From Nitrospira sp. SB0662_bin_26 (GTDB lineage: Bacteria > Nitrospirota > Nitrospiria > Nitrospirales > UBA8639): DNA of 34,417 nucleotides. Of this stretch, positions 10,046 through 20,170 are shown in pieces. The stretch spans positions 1 through 34,417 of the forward strand of contig VXOF01000080.1 of NCBI GenBank assembly GCA_009840285.1, read 5' to 3'. Below the pieces are notes generated by a model. That model saw only the letters and a list, made by a program, of their open reading frames with translations. It had not been told where the DNA came from and searched no databases. How positions within the stretch are numbered: the stretch's first letter is position 1; each line of letters opens with the position of its first letter. A program made the translations under genes and the position numbers.

Positions 10046-10951
10046 ATGGAACCCACAGCGATCCCATGCAAAACGATCCTCAATCCCACGGGGGGATTCC
10101 TGGGTCAAGGGTTCACCCACACCATCAACCTGTATCGGGGTTGCGCGCTCGGCAACACGCTGTGCGGGTTGTACTGCTATGCGCAGTGGAATCCCTACCA
10201 CGTGCGGGGCCGGACGTGGGGACAGTTCCTGGAAGTCAAGGATGGAGCCGTGGAAGCCTATTGCGCGCAATATGACCGGTTGAAAACTCCCGGCAACCTC
10301 AAGCCCATCAGGATTTTCATGTCCAGCGTCACCGAGCCGTATCCACCGCAGGAACGGACCCTGCGACGCACGCGGGCGTTGCTTCAAGCCATGGTTGATC
10401 GCCCACCGGATCTTCTGGCCATTCAATCGCATACGCCGCTAGTGGTCGAGGACCTTTCGCTCTTGCGGCAACTTCAGCAACGGTGCGACGTGCGCGTGCA
10501 CATTACGGTGGAAACGGACAAACTCAGCCTGCCGGCTCCGTTTCCGAAGCAAGCCTATTCGCCCGGCTCCCGGGTTCAGGCCTTGCACGCCCTGCGAGCC
10601 GCGGGGCTGGACGCGGTGGCGACGGTGAGCCCGTTGTTGCCGTTGGATGATTCCCGGCGCTTTGCCAATGAACTGGAGCAGGCCTGCACACGTGTCATTC
10701 TGGATCACTATCTGCTCGGGGATGGGAGTAAAGAAGGGCAACGGACGAACCGGACGGCATTCCCCCGATTGTTACGGGAAGCGGGCTATGAGGAATGGAC
10801 GACTTTGGAGAAGTTTCATGAAATCGTGGGCGTGTTTCGTACTGTGTTTGGAGGTCCTGAGCGGGTGGGCGTGAGCCGGGAAGGATTCAATGCAGGGCGC
10901 AACAGGGTGTTTGATGGACGACAGGGTGTGAGTGCAGGGTCCAGGACATGA
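10046..10951 (+). CDS. Radical SAM protein of the spore-photoproduct-lyase-like (Rv2578c-like) group
   Basis: YRGCALGNTLCGLYCYAQWNPYHVRG cluster motif; MSSVTEPYPPQERTLRRTRALLQ. Confidence 0.75.
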   Translation: MEPTAIPCKTILNPTGGFLGQGFTHTINLYRGCALGNTLCGLYCYAQWNPYHVRGRTWGQFLEVKDGAVEAYCAQYDRLKTPGNLKPIRIFMSSVTEPYPPQERTLRRTRALLQAMVDRPPDLLAIQSHTPLVVEDLSLLRQLQQRCDVRVHITVETDKLSLPAPFPKQAYSPGSRVQALHALRAAGLDAVATVSPLLPLDDSRRFANELEQACTRVILDHYLLGDGSKEGQRTNRTAFPRLLREAGYEEWTTLEKFHEIVGVFRTVFGGPERVGVSREGFNAGRNRVFDGRQGVSAGSRT

Positions 10952-11391
10952 GAAAAAACAGAGATTCGAGGGGGCTCGCAGGCCCTTACCTTCTGGTTGC
11001 GGTGCTCCTGGTTGTCTTGGGGCCTGCTCCGGCGGTGGCTCAAACCGAACCCCATCCCCTGGATACCTTTCTAACGGACATCCTGAACTTTACCAAGCCT
11101 ACCGGTATCCGGGGCACCGTTCGATACATTGACTTCGACGGGCCGGTACTCTGGTTGAATTGGCATCAACGTTCCGGCGACCCGTCATTCGAAATGGGAT
11201 GGCACCCCGTTCCCGGTGAGGCCATGCTGGCGGTGCATCCCCATGACTTGGATTCCATCGTGGATTTGCGGACCCTGAGAAAAGGGACTGCCGTGGAATT
11301 GATCATTCAACTCGATTCGGAGGGCAAACGCCGGATTCTGTCGTTTCGCTCGATGTCCCAGCCGCGCGACGTGCCTTTATCAGCGAGGTAG
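10948..11391 (+). CDS. Putative secreted protein of unknown function
   Basis: ATG overlaps the preceding stop; signal-like PYLLVAVLLVVLGPAPAVAQT. Confidence 0.6.
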   Translation: MRKNRDSRGLAGPYLLVAVLLVVLGPAPAVAQTEPHPLDTFLTDILNFTKPTGIRGTVRYIDFDGPVLWLNWHQRSGDPSFEMGWHPVPGEAMLAVHPHDLDSIVDLRTLRKGTAVELIIQLDSEGKRRILSFRSMSQPRDVPLSAR

Positions 11392-11638
11392 TCCGGGTCG
11401 GACATCTTGCCCAGGTGGATGCATTGACCGGCAAGATGCGGTATGATGGAAGATCTGCGTCGGTTCACGACCCACGGCCGATGCGTTTCGTCGAAGTTCC
11501 GATTCTCGTTGTTCCTAACGCCGGTGCGGCAAGAAGGCTTGACGAACGTATGCATCGGATCAACCCACCCACCCTTCCTCAAGGCCGGAAGATCTTTCCG
11601 CCACAATCGGTTCTTGAGCCTTCAAAGGAGGTGTCAGA

Positions 11639-12022
11639 ATGTTCATGCAAGCGTACACGAACCAAACGTATGCCCTGTTGAGAATCTTCGCGGGGTTGAC
11701 GTTTCTGTTTCATGGCACACAAAAACTCTTTACCTTTCCCGTGGCCTCGCCGCATGAAATGCCGGCGTTTGTCATCTATATCGCCGGTCCCATTGAATTG
11801 ATCGGCGGCCTCCTGGTCGCGGTGGGCTTGTTCACCAGATGGGCGGCGTTCCTGTGCAGCGGGCTGATGGCCGCGGGGTATTGGATGGTGCATGGGACTC
11901 AGGCGTTTTTCCCGATCGTGAACCAGGGAGACTTGGCTATCATGTATTGCTTCGCCTTCCTGTTCATCTCGGCACAAGGGTCGGGAATCTGGAGCGTGGA
12001 TGACGCGCGAGGCTCCGCGTAA
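11639..12022 (+). CDS. DoxX family membrane protein
   Basis: LLRIFAGLTFLFHGTQKLF...IELIGGLLVAVGLFTRWAAFLCSGLMAAGYW; aaaggaggtgtcagaATG RBS. Confidence 0.88.
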   Translation: MFMQAYTNQTYALLRIFAGLTFLFHGTQKLFTFPVASPHEMPAFVIYIAGPIELIGGLLVAVGLFTRWAAFLCSGLMAAGYWMVHGTQAFFPIVNQGDLAIMYCFAFLFISAQGSGIWSVDDARGSA

Positions 12023-12057
12023 CACGCACAAGGATTTCAGTTGGGGGAGGTCGGGTT

Positions 12058-12180
12058 AACCATTCGACTACGCTTCGCTACGCTCAGGACGAACGGGTGC
12101 CTCTCCGGTCACCCTGAGCGTAAGGCGTGCGCGCCTGGAGTCGAAGGGCGCTCAGGACAGGCGTAGCGTAGCCCGACGAC
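12058..12180. repeat. Intergenic REP-like palindromic repeat cluster
   Basis: cattcgactacgcttcgctacgctcaggacgaacg, caccctgagcgtaaggcg...gagtcgaagggcgctcagg; related fragment at 33146-33170 (gtcctgagcctgtcgaagg). Confidence 0.6.
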
Positions 12181-12276
12181 AGTTGAAGGTACGACAACCG
12201 GGTCAACGCCCGGGACATGCCACAGCCGGCTTGCAGATGTTCTTTTGCCCCCTTCCCCTGTTAGCATCAACGGGTT

Positions 12277-12912
12277 TCAGTTGGTGCGCGTGTACAAGAT
12301 TTCCATCATGCGAAATTCTTTGCCGTTCTGATCCGCAGCATACATTTCATAGCGGTAATGGTCATCGTCAATCAGCGTGACGACCCCGCGATAGCCTCGT
12401 TGCCCGACCATGGGATCCGTGAAACGGCCTTGATCCGTTAACTGCTTCTTGCCTGGATCATAGGTTCCTTCACCGGCCATCATGCCCGTCCCCATATTAT
12501 CCATCCAGAGCGTTTGATACGTTTGCTTGCCGTTGTCGAATCCCGTCAAACCCATCCCCTCAAACGGCTGCCCCATGGACGTGCCCGTTGCCGCGTGCTG
12601 GAGGTAGCGGCCGCCCATCACCCATTTGGTTTCACTCGTCCCCTTTGACGTTTCCGGTTGACTGTCCGGCATCATCCACCATTTGACGACGTAACTCCAC
12701 GTACCGACTAACGGGTCCAACACTTTATGGTTGTCGTTTGGAGACGCATACGCTTGCCACGTTTTCATCATGGCTTGCGTCGCCGCATCCATGGACTGAC
12801 CGTGTGTTCCTGCTTGGTCATGATTCTTTGCCGCATACCCGACACTCGCGAGACCGAGATGTACAACACCAACCATCACCACAAACCGCCCGTAGAAATT
12901 CCATCGATTCAT
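12277..12912 (-). CDS. DUF1579-like secreted protein
   Basis: Signal peptide; DPLVGTWSYVVKWWMMPDSQPETSKGTSETKWVMGGRYLQHAATGTSMGQPFEGMGLTGFDN. Confidence 0.8.
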   Translation of the reverse strand: MNRWNFYGRFVVMVGVVHLGLASVGYAAKNHDQAGTHGQSMDAATQAMMKTWQAYASPNDNHKVLDPLVGTWSYVVKWWMMPDSQPETSKGTSETKWVMGGRYLQHAATGTSMGQPFEGMGLTGFDNGKQTYQTLWMDNMGTGMMAGEGTYDPGKKQLTDQGRFTDPMVGQRGYRGVVTLIDDDHYRYEMYAADQNGKEFRMMEILYTRTN

Positions 12913-13057
12913 GATTGCTCGCTCCTTTTCTGTTATGAGAAAGTCAACTGTATCAAACAGTATAAATTCTAGGATACTAATGGAGATGAGCGCAACGGAA
13001 TCCATAGTCAAATGGACATTTGAAATATAAATTAGAATCGAGTACGTTTAATACGTT

Positions 13058-13711
13058 ATGAGAAAAAGCACACGATCAAAACTGATTGAGGCGGCGTTGG
13101 AGGTCTTTGGAGAGCGGGGCTATCACCATGCCACGATCCAGCAGATTGTCCGGCGAGCAGGCACGAACGTGGCGGCCATCAATTACCATTTTGGGGACAA
13201 AGCCCAATTCTATGGAGAAGTGGTATCTCATGCCCTGAACCTGGACCGGGACGCTGAACGCATCGATTTGGGGGACGAGCCGCCGGACGAGCAATTGCGC
13301 ACGTTTGTGTTCTGGTTCCTGCATCACGTCGTGGGCATGCACAAACCATCCTCGTCGCTGGAAAAAATCCACATTCAGGAAATGGTGAATCCCAGTCCGA
13401 TCCTGGATACGCTCGTGGACACGTTCATTCGCCCGAATCACATGAAGCTGCGCGCCATCGTGGCGGGTTTACTTCCGGAGGACGCGACCGAGCAGGACAT
13501 CCGGCATCATTGCTTCAGCGTGATCGGACAGTGTTTGCACTACAAGTTCGCGCGGCCGGTGATGGATCGGCTGTATGCCGACATCGAGTATACCGAAGAC
13601 TACGTCAACGCTCTAGCCGAGCATATTGCGAACGTGAGTCTGGCCGGCATGCGTGCCGTGCCTCATCAACGGCTGATGGCGGCCCGGAGCGGGAGAGCAC
13701 ATCAATCATGA
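13058..13711 (+). CDS. TetR/AcrR-family transcriptional regulator (CecR-like C-terminal domain)
   Basis: LIEAALEVFGERGYHHATIQQIVRRAGTNVAAINYHFGDKAQFYGEVV. Confidence 0.92.
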   Translation: MRKSTRSKLIEAALEVFGERGYHHATIQQIVRRAGTNVAAINYHFGDKAQFYGEVVSHALNLDRDAERIDLGDEPPDEQLRTFVFWFLHHVVGMHKPSSSLEKIHIQEMVNPSPILDTLVDTFIRPNHMKLRAIVAGLLPEDATEQDIRHHCFSVIGQCLHYKFARPVMDRLYADIEYTEDYVNALAEHIANVSLAGMRAVPHQRLMAARSGRAHQS

Positions 13712-15174
13712 TATTCCGGTTCCTGATGATAAGCCTCTGGACGTTCACGCTGGTCGGATGCGCGCTGGGGCCGGATTATGAGCGGCCGTCCGTCGGGGAA
13801 CCGGCCAGCTTTCGGATGCAGCAGGGTGCGAGCCTGGAAGAGGTGTCCCTGGCCGATCTCGGGTGGTGGGAGCTCTTTCAGGACGAAAACCTGCAAGCCC
13901 TCATCCGCAAGGCGTTGGTGGAGAATAAGGACGTGGGGATCGCCGTCGCCCGGGTCCGGGAAGCGCGTGCCCTACTTGCGGCCACGGGCGCCGACCAATT
14001 CCCGCGGATTGAGGGCAAGAGCAGCATTCAGCGTAATCAAGTATCGCAGGCGGTGGTTCGACAGTTCGGGTTGGGCAGGGGCGGCGGCGACATCCCGCAG
14101 ATTCCCGCCACGAATCAATTCAGGGCCACGATGGATTTGTCCTTTGAACTCGACTTCTGGGGGAGACTTCGTCGAGCCACGGAAGCGGCCCAAGCCGATC
14201 TGCTTGCCCGGGAATCGGCGCGACGGACGGTTGTCCTGACGCTGGTCAGCGATCTGGCCAGGGCGTATTTCGAGCTTCAGGAATTGGATGCCGAACTGGC
14301 GTTGGCCAGGAACACGCTCAAGTCCCGGCAGGAGGCCCTCGATCTGATCCGGTTGCGAAAACTCGTGGGGCAACGGTCCACGCGGGAAATTCGCCGCGCG
14401 GAACAGGAGGTGTCCCGGGCCCAGGCCGTGATCCCCGACCTCGAACGGCAGATCGGACAGAAGGAACATCAACTCAGCCTGCTCATGGGACGGAACCCGG
14501 CCCGTATCCTTCGTGGAGCTTCGTTGCGCAACAACCCCTTGCCGCCAGAGGTGCCTGCGGGGTTGCCGTCGGCGTTACTCGAGCGGCGGCCGGATATCGT
14601 GGAAGCCGAACAACGGCTGGTCGCGGCCAATGCCAAAATCGGCGTGGCGAAAGCGGCGTTTTTCCCGCAGATCAGTTTAACAGGAAATTTCGGCGCGCAA
14701 AGCCTGCAGTTTGCCGATCTCTTTGTCGGCCCTTCACGGGTCTGGATGTTTGGCCCCACGCTGACCGTGCCGCTGTTCGACACGGGGCGCAATCTCGCCA
14801 ACCTGGAAGTGACTCGAGCCCAACAGGAACAGGCGCGACTGTCCTATGAAAAAACCATTCAACAAGCCTTTCGGGAAGTGGAGGACGCCCTCCTGGCCCA
14901 TCAAAAAATTCGGGAGGTCCGGACGGAACTGGAACGGGTGGTCGATCTCTCACGTGAAGCCCTGGAGTTGGCCCAGCTCGAATACCTGAACGGGCAAGCC
15001 TCGTACCTGGAGGTCTTGGCGGCTCAGCGGGACCTGATGAACACGGAAACGGCTCTGGCTCAAACGCAACGCAATCATCTCCTCACCGTGGTGCAGTTGT
15101 ACAAAGCCCTGGGGGGAGGATGGACATCCGAACCCGTGTCCCCGGACCTCGCCATGCGGGAGGATTCCCAGTGA
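13708..15174 (+). CDS. NodT-family RND efflux outer-membrane lipoprotein
   Basis: Lipobox LVGCALGPDYERP; VAAANAKIGVAKAAFFPQISLTG; ATG overlaps TetR stop (ATGA). Confidence 0.92.
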   Translation: MIFRFLMISLWTFTLVGCALGPDYERPSVGEPASFRMQQGASLEEVSLADLGWWELFQDENLQALIRKALVENKDVGIAVARVREARALLAATGADQFPRIEGKSSIQRNQVSQAVVRQFGLGRGGGDIPQIPATNQFRATMDLSFELDFWGRLRRATEAAQADLLARESARRTVVLTLVSDLARAYFELQELDAELALARNTLKSRQEALDLIRLRKLVGQRSTREIRRAEQEVSRAQAVIPDLERQIGQKEHQLSLLMGRNPARILRGASLRNNPLPPEVPAGLPSALLERRPDIVEAEQRLVAANAKIGVAKAAFFPQISLTGNFGAQSLQFADLFVGPSRVWMFGPTLTVPLFDTGRNLANLEVTRAQQEQARLSYEKTIQQAFREVEDALLAHQKIREVRTELERVVDLSREALELAQLEYLNGQASYLEVLAAQRDLMNTETALAQTQRNHLLTVVQLYKALGGGWTSEPVSPDLAMREDSQ

Positions 15175-16436
15175 CGGACTCTGTCGAGTCAGCGGATAAA
15201 AAATCAAAGATTTTGACGGTTGTCCTGCCCCTGGTCGTCATCGGGGCGGCCCTCCTGGGAGCGCAGGCGTTGCTGTTCTTGGGCCCGACCGTGCCCAAGA
15301 CCGAGAGAGAAGTCAAACCGACCTTTGTCGAAGTCCTCACCGCGCAGGCCAGGGACGAGCAGGCCGTGATCGTCGCGTACGGGACCGTACAGGAGCATCA
15401 GCGGTTGATCGTGAAACCGGAAATCAGCGGTCGCGTGGTGCACCTCAATCCCCGTTTGGTGATCGGGGAAACCCTGGACAAGGGCGCCGCCCTGTTGCAG
15501 ATCGATCCGCGCGATTACCGGGTCGCGGTGGACGAACAACGCGCCGCCTTGGCGAAAGCGGAATTTGATCTGAAGGTGGAGCTTGGGAATCAGGCCGTGG
15601 CCAAGCGCGAATGGAGCCTGTTGAACCCGTCCGCCGGCGAAGTCAATACGTTGAGCCGGCAACTGGCCCTTCGCCGTCCGCACCTCAAGGAAAAACGCAT
15701 TGCGCTGGCCGCGGCCAAAAGCCGGCTGAGCAAGGCCCGGTTGAACTTGCGGCGGACGGTGTTGCGAGCCCCCTTCAATGCGCTGGTGCTGAATGAATCC
15801 GTCGAGATCGGTCAACTTATCAATCCGCAAAGTACCGTGGCGACGCTGGTCGGCACGGACGAGTTTCGGGTCCAGGTAAGTGTGCCCATCCAGCAGTTGG
15901 AGTGGATTGCCTTTCCCGATGCCGGCCACCCGTCGACCGTGCGGGTGATTCGCGAACTGGGCAACGGCCAGCCGGTGGTACGACAGGGGACGGTCGTCGA
16001 ATTGTTGGGCGACGTGACGCAGAACGGCCGGATGGCACAGGTCCTGGTGTCGATTGACGATCCTCTGGATTTGGCACAGCCCGCACAGGCGCGCCGGCCC
16101 CTCCTGTTGGGCGAATACGTCCGCGTGGAAATCGAAGGCCCCGAGTTACACGACGTGATTGTTCTGCCCCGGAATGCGATCCGGGAAGGCACGCGCGTCT
16201 GGGTCAAGAATGCCGGGAATCAGTTGGACGTGCGGCCGGTGGAAATCGTCCTGTCCCGAAAGGACACGGTCCTCATCAGCCGGGGCATCCGTGACGGTGA
16301 GGAGATCATCACGAGTCAAGTCCCCGCGGCGATTCCCGGGCTCCCGTTGCAAACCGCTGAGGAACCCCCGTCTCCTGTGAAGGCTTCTCCGGAATCCGGC
16401 GATTCCGGACGAGCCGCTCCAGTTTCCACCGAATAG
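15171..16436 (+). CDS. RND efflux periplasmic adaptor (membrane fusion protein)
   Basis: GTVQEHQRLIVKPEISGRVVHLNPRLVIGETLDKGAALLQIDPRDY, RAPFNALV; GTGA overlap with the preceding stop. Confidence 0.92.
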   Translation: MTDSVESADKKSKILTVVLPLVVIGAALLGAQALLFLGPTVPKTEREVKPTFVEVLTAQARDEQAVIVAYGTVQEHQRLIVKPEISGRVVHLNPRLVIGETLDKGAALLQIDPRDYRVAVDEQRAALAKAEFDLKVELGNQAVAKREWSLLNPSAGEVNTLSRQLALRRPHLKEKRIALAAAKSRLSKARLNLRRTVLRAPFNALVLNESVEIGQLINPQSTVATLVGTDEFRVQVSVPIQQLEWIAFPDAGHPSTVRVIRELGNGQPVVRQGTVVELLGDVTQNGRMAQVLVSIDDPLDLAQPAQARRPLLLGEYVRVEIEGPELHDVIVLPRNAIREGTRVWVKNAGNQLDVRPVEIVLSRKDTVLISRGIRDGEEIITSQVPAAIPGLPLQTAEEPPSPVKASPESGDSGRAAPVSTE

Positions 16437-16444
16437 CCCTGTCC

Positions 16445-19400
16445 ATGGCGTCTCCCGACCCAACCTCCCCGCGCTCCGGTCCGATCGCCTGGATGACCCA
16501 CCACACGGTGGCGGCCAACCTCGTCATGCTGATTTTCCTGATCGGCGGGTTGGTCATCATGACCAACGTCAAGCAGGAAGTCTTTCCGGAGTTCAAAGTC
16601 GATCAGATTCGTGTCTCCGTACCCTATCCCGGGGCCAGCCCGGAAGAAGTGGAGCAGGGGATTATCCTGTCCATTGAAGACGTGGTGCGGGGACTGGACG
16701 GAGTGAAGGAAGTCACCGCCGCAGCTTCCGAAGGCCGGGCCAAGGTGGAGATCGAGTTGCTCGACGGGGTCAACGCCGACAACGTCCTGCAGGACGTCGT
16801 GAACGAGATTGACGGCATTCAGTCCTTTCCGGAACTGGCGGAGGAACCCATTATCAGTCTGGCGGAAGTCCGCAATCAGGTCGTGACCGTCTTGGTGTAC
16901 GGCGACCAGGAAGAGCAGACCCTGCGTGACGTGGCTGAACGCGTGCGGGACGACTTGTTGCAACGGCCGGGGATCACGCTCGTGGAACTGGGTTTGGCCC
17001 GTCCCCGCGAAATTGCCATTGAAGTGCCTCAACGGCATCTGCGCGCCTACGACCTGACCCTGAACCGGATTGCCCGGGAGATCGGGGAGGCGGCCATTGA
17101 ACTGCCGGGGGGAGGGGTAAAGACTCCCGGCGGCGAAGTGCTGTTGCGGACGCAGGAGCGGCGTGATTTCGGCCGGGAATACGCGGATATTCCCGTGGCC
17201 TCGACGCCGGATGGGGCCATCATCACCGTGAGCGATATTGCGACGATCAGAGACGGGTTTGAGGACGTGGACCAGGAAGCCTATTTCAACGGTGAACGGG
17301 CAATCCAAGTCAAGGTGTTCCGGGTCGGCATGGAAACGCCCCAGTCCGTCTCCCAGAGCGTGCGTGCGTATTTGGAGGAATTGCGACCGGAATTGCCCGA
17401 TGGCATTGGCTTCGCCATGTGGAACGATCGATCGGAGATTTATGAGGATCGGATGAATTTGTTGTTGAAAAATGCATTTCTTGGCTTGGCTCTGGTCCTG
17501 TTGCTTCTGGGTTTGTTCCTGGATCTGAAGCTGGCGTTTTGGGTTACGGTGGGCCTGCCCGTGTCCATTATCGGGTCGTTTCTCTTCATTCCGTTCACGG
17601 GCGCCTCCATCAATATGATTTCCCTGTTCGCGTTCATCATCACGCTGGGGATCATTGTGGACGACGCCGTGGTGGCGGGGGAAATCATCTATCAGAAGCG
17701 GGAACAGGGGCTGCCGTTGGTCCAGGCGGCCATTGCCGGGGCCCGGGAGATTGCCGGCCCCATCATGTTTGCCGTGTTGACCAATATCGCCGCGTTCCTG
17801 CCCTTGTTTTTCGTGCCCGGCGCTTTGGGTAATTTTTTGATGCAGGTTCCTTCTGTCGTGGTGGCGGTGTTCGTGGTCTCGCTGATCGAATCCTTGTTCG
17901 TGCTGCCGGCGCATCTGGCCCATACGCGAGAACTGTCGGGGTTCTGGAAAAGGCTGGATCGTCCGCGGCAGTGGTTCGCTCAAACCATGAAGACTTTCAT
18001 CCGGGAGCGCTACCAACCGTTTCTCCGAAGTGCGATCGCCAATAGCTGGTTGACCTTGGCGGTGGGGTTGGCCCTGTTGATCCTGGCGGCGGGCATCGTG
18101 GCCGGCGGGCATATTGCCTTTACTTTTCTCCCGAAGATTGATTCTGAAATTATCACGGCCCAAGCCACCCTTCCGTATGGTGCGCCCATGGAACAATCCC
18201 GGAGGGTGTTGGGTCGCTTGGGAGATTCCGCAAGTGCCGCGATTGCCCGACTCGGGGGCGAGTCCGCGTTACGAGGCATCTATGCCCAAATCGGTGCGGC
18301 CTTGATGCAAAGGGGACCGCGGCAGGTTGATTCGGGTCCCATGGGCAGCCATACCATCGGGGTGCAGGTTTTTTTGAAACCGGCGGATCAACGGGAGTTT
18401 AGCGGAGCGGATTTTGCCAGGGTCTGGCGGGCCTCCATCGGGACGATCCCGGGATTGGAATCCTTGGGGTTTAAGGCAGAAGTTGGTCCGACCGGTGGAC
18501 TTCCGATCGATATCCAACTCGCCCATCGTTCCCGGACCATTCTGGAAACCGCTGCCCAGGAATTGGCCGGGGAGCTGTCAGGGTACGCGGGAGTGACCGA
18601 TATCGACGACGGCGTCTCATTGGGCAAACCGCAATTGAACTTTCGCGTCAAGCCCGAAGCTCGCAACCTGGGCCTGAATGCCACGGATTTGGCACGGCAG
18701 GTGCGCGGAGCCTTTTATGGCGTGGAAGCGCTGCGTCAACAACGAGGACGCAACGAAGTGAAGGTGATGGTACGGCTGCCCGAATCCGAACGCCGTTCCT
18801 CTTTCACGATCGAACACTTGATCCTGCTCACCGAGCAAGGAGGAGAAATCTCCTTGGCCGAGGCCGCGGAGATTGAAGCGGGACGCGCCTATACGGAAAT
18901 CAAGCGACGCGAAGGGCGTCGTATCGCGGCGGTCACGGCCGACATCGATGATCAGATCGCCAATGCCAATACCGTCATGGCGGAAGTGATCGCCAATGAG
19001 TTGGAAGCGTTGACGAAAAAATATCCGGGACTCACGTATTCCATAGAAGGCCAGCAGGCGGAGCAACAGGAATCGCTGTCTGCCCTGGGCCTCGGGTTTG
19101 CCCTGGCGATGTTGTTGATTTATGCGTTACTGGCCATTCCCTTCAGGAGTTACGTGCAACCGCTGATCGTGATGCTGGCCATTCCCTTCAGCTTCATCGG
19201 CGCGCTGATCGGGCACCTGCTCCTGGGCTATGGGCTGAGTTTGATCAGTCTGTTCGGCATCGTGGCCCTGGCCGGTGTGGTGGTCAATGATTCACTGGTC
19301 TTGATCGCCGCCACGAATCGGCTTCGCGAGGAACAACAGGTATCCCTCCATGAGGCCGTGATTCAAGGGGCCATGAACCGGTTTCGTCCCATTGTCCTGA

Positions 19401-19636
19401 CGTCGCTGACCACGTTCTTCGGGTTGGCCCCGATGATTTTTGAGACGGCGCTGCAGGCCCGGTTTCTCATCCCCATGGCCGTCTCGCTGGGCTTCGGCAT
19501 CCTGTTCGGGACGGTGATCATTCTCGTCATCGTGCCGACGGTCTACCTCATTGTGGAAACCCTGTTACGCAGGGACCGGTCGGCCTTGGCCGACTCCCTG
19601 ACTCTGCCGGAACATCAGGAAGCGGGGTCGGCGTAA
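16445..19636 (+). CDS. RND efflux permease 1, 1063 aa
   Basis: AcrB/MexF-type: YPGASPEEVEQGI, GIIVDDAVVAGEII, LAIPFSFIGALIGHLLLGYGLSLISLFGIVALAGVVVND. Confidence 0.95.
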   Translation: MASPDPTSPRSGPIAWMTHHTVAANLVMLIFLIGGLVIMTNVKQEVFPEFKVDQIRVSVPYPGASPEEVEQGIILSIEDVVRGLDGVKEVTAAASEGRAKVEIELLDGVNADNVLQDVVNEIDGIQSFPELAEEPIISLAEVRNQVVTVLVYGDQEEQTLRDVAERVRDDLLQRPGITLVELGLARPREIAIEVPQRHLRAYDLTLNRIAREIGEAAIELPGGGVKTPGGEVLLRTQERRDFGREYADIPVASTPDGAIITVSDIATIRDGFEDVDQEAYFNGERAIQVKVFRVGMETPQSVSQSVRAYLEELRPELPDGIGFAMWNDRSEIYEDRMNLLLKNAFLGLALVLLLLGLFLDLKLAFWVTVGLPVSIIGSFLFIPFTGASINMISLFAFIITLGIIVDDAVVAGEIIYQKREQGLPLVQAAIAGAREIAGPIMFAVLTNIAAFLPLFFVPGALGNFLMQVPSVVVAVFVVSLIESLFVLPAHLAHTRELSGFWKRLDRPRQWFAQTMKTFIRERYQPFLRSAIANSWLTLAVGLALLILAAGIVAGGHIAFTFLPKIDSEIITAQATLPYGAPMEQSRRVLGRLGDSASAAIARLGGESALRGIYAQIGAALMQRGPRQVDSGPMGSHTIGVQVFLKPADQREFSGADFARVWRASIGTIPGLESLGFKAEVGPTGGLPIDIQLAHRSRTILETAAQELAGELSGYAGVTDIDDGVSLGKPQLNFRVKPEARNLGLNATDLARQVRGAFYGVEALRQQRGRNEVKVMVRLPESERRSSFTIEHLILLTEQGGEISLAEAAEIEAGRAYTEIKRREGRRIAAVTADIDDQIANANTVMAEVIANELEALTKKYPGLTYSIEGQQAEQQESLSALGLGFALAMLLIYALLAIPFRSYVQPLIVMLAIPFSFIGALIGHLLLGYGLSLISLFGIVALAGVVVNDSLVLIAATNRLREEQQVSLHEAVIQGAMNRFRPIVLTSLTTFFGLAPMIFETALQARFLIPMAVSLGFGILFGTVIILVIVPTVYLIVETLLRRDRSALADSLTLPEHQEAGSA

Positions 19637-19697
19637 CGCCAACGACATGGTGGATTTGGAATTTGGGATTGGAAGAATAGCCGCCTGCTATGCGGAA

Positions 19698-19778
19698 CAT
19701 AGCAAAATCATAGCAAAACATAGCAGAAAACATAGCAAGTCATAGCAATATCATAGCAATATCATAGCAAACATAGCA
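19698..19778. repeat. Eight short direct repeats CATAGCA with A/T-rich spacers, about 10.6 bp period
   Basis: CATAGCA at 19698, 19709, 19719, 19731, 19741, 19752, 19763, 19772 (spacings 11,10,12,10,11,11,9). Confidence 0.85.
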
Positions 19779-20170
19779 ATGCGATGTTTACTCGCCGTCC
19801 CCCTGATAAGGGGGAATGAGGGGGTTGTCTTAGGAATCCCTCATGCAGGCGTGTCGCCTGTACCCCAAGAGATGAAAATGGCCTTCCTGAGAACCGTTTT
19901 CGTAACAAGAACCTTCTTCTGTCATCCTCGACGCCTGTCCGCGACTTCTGCAATCGGGGCGTGGTGGAGCCATGCACGACGTTGATACGGCTCGCCGTAT
20001 GGCGCTATAATTGCGGGCATTCCAGCGTTACCGGCATCCGCGGCGAACGGCCGGTTTATCGACGGCTTCCTTGCTTTCCATGACGGGCAAGGCACCGAAC
20101 TTGTGGCGGGCATCCTTGGCAACCTCGATCATTCCTGCCGTGCTAAGCGACTGATACTTCCGGAAATATT

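Noticed and set aside
16316-18196. 626-aa minus-strand ORF antisense to RND permease 1
   Set aside because: Same shadow-ORF effect as in the paralogue; no family-like motifs
19698-19778. CRISPR array
   Set aside because: Repeat is only 7 bp with 2-5 bp spacers; no cas genes
19779-19985. 68-aa ORF as a second precursor peptide
   Set aside because: No NHLP/Nif11-like leader, no RBS, overlaps repeat-like intergenic sequence
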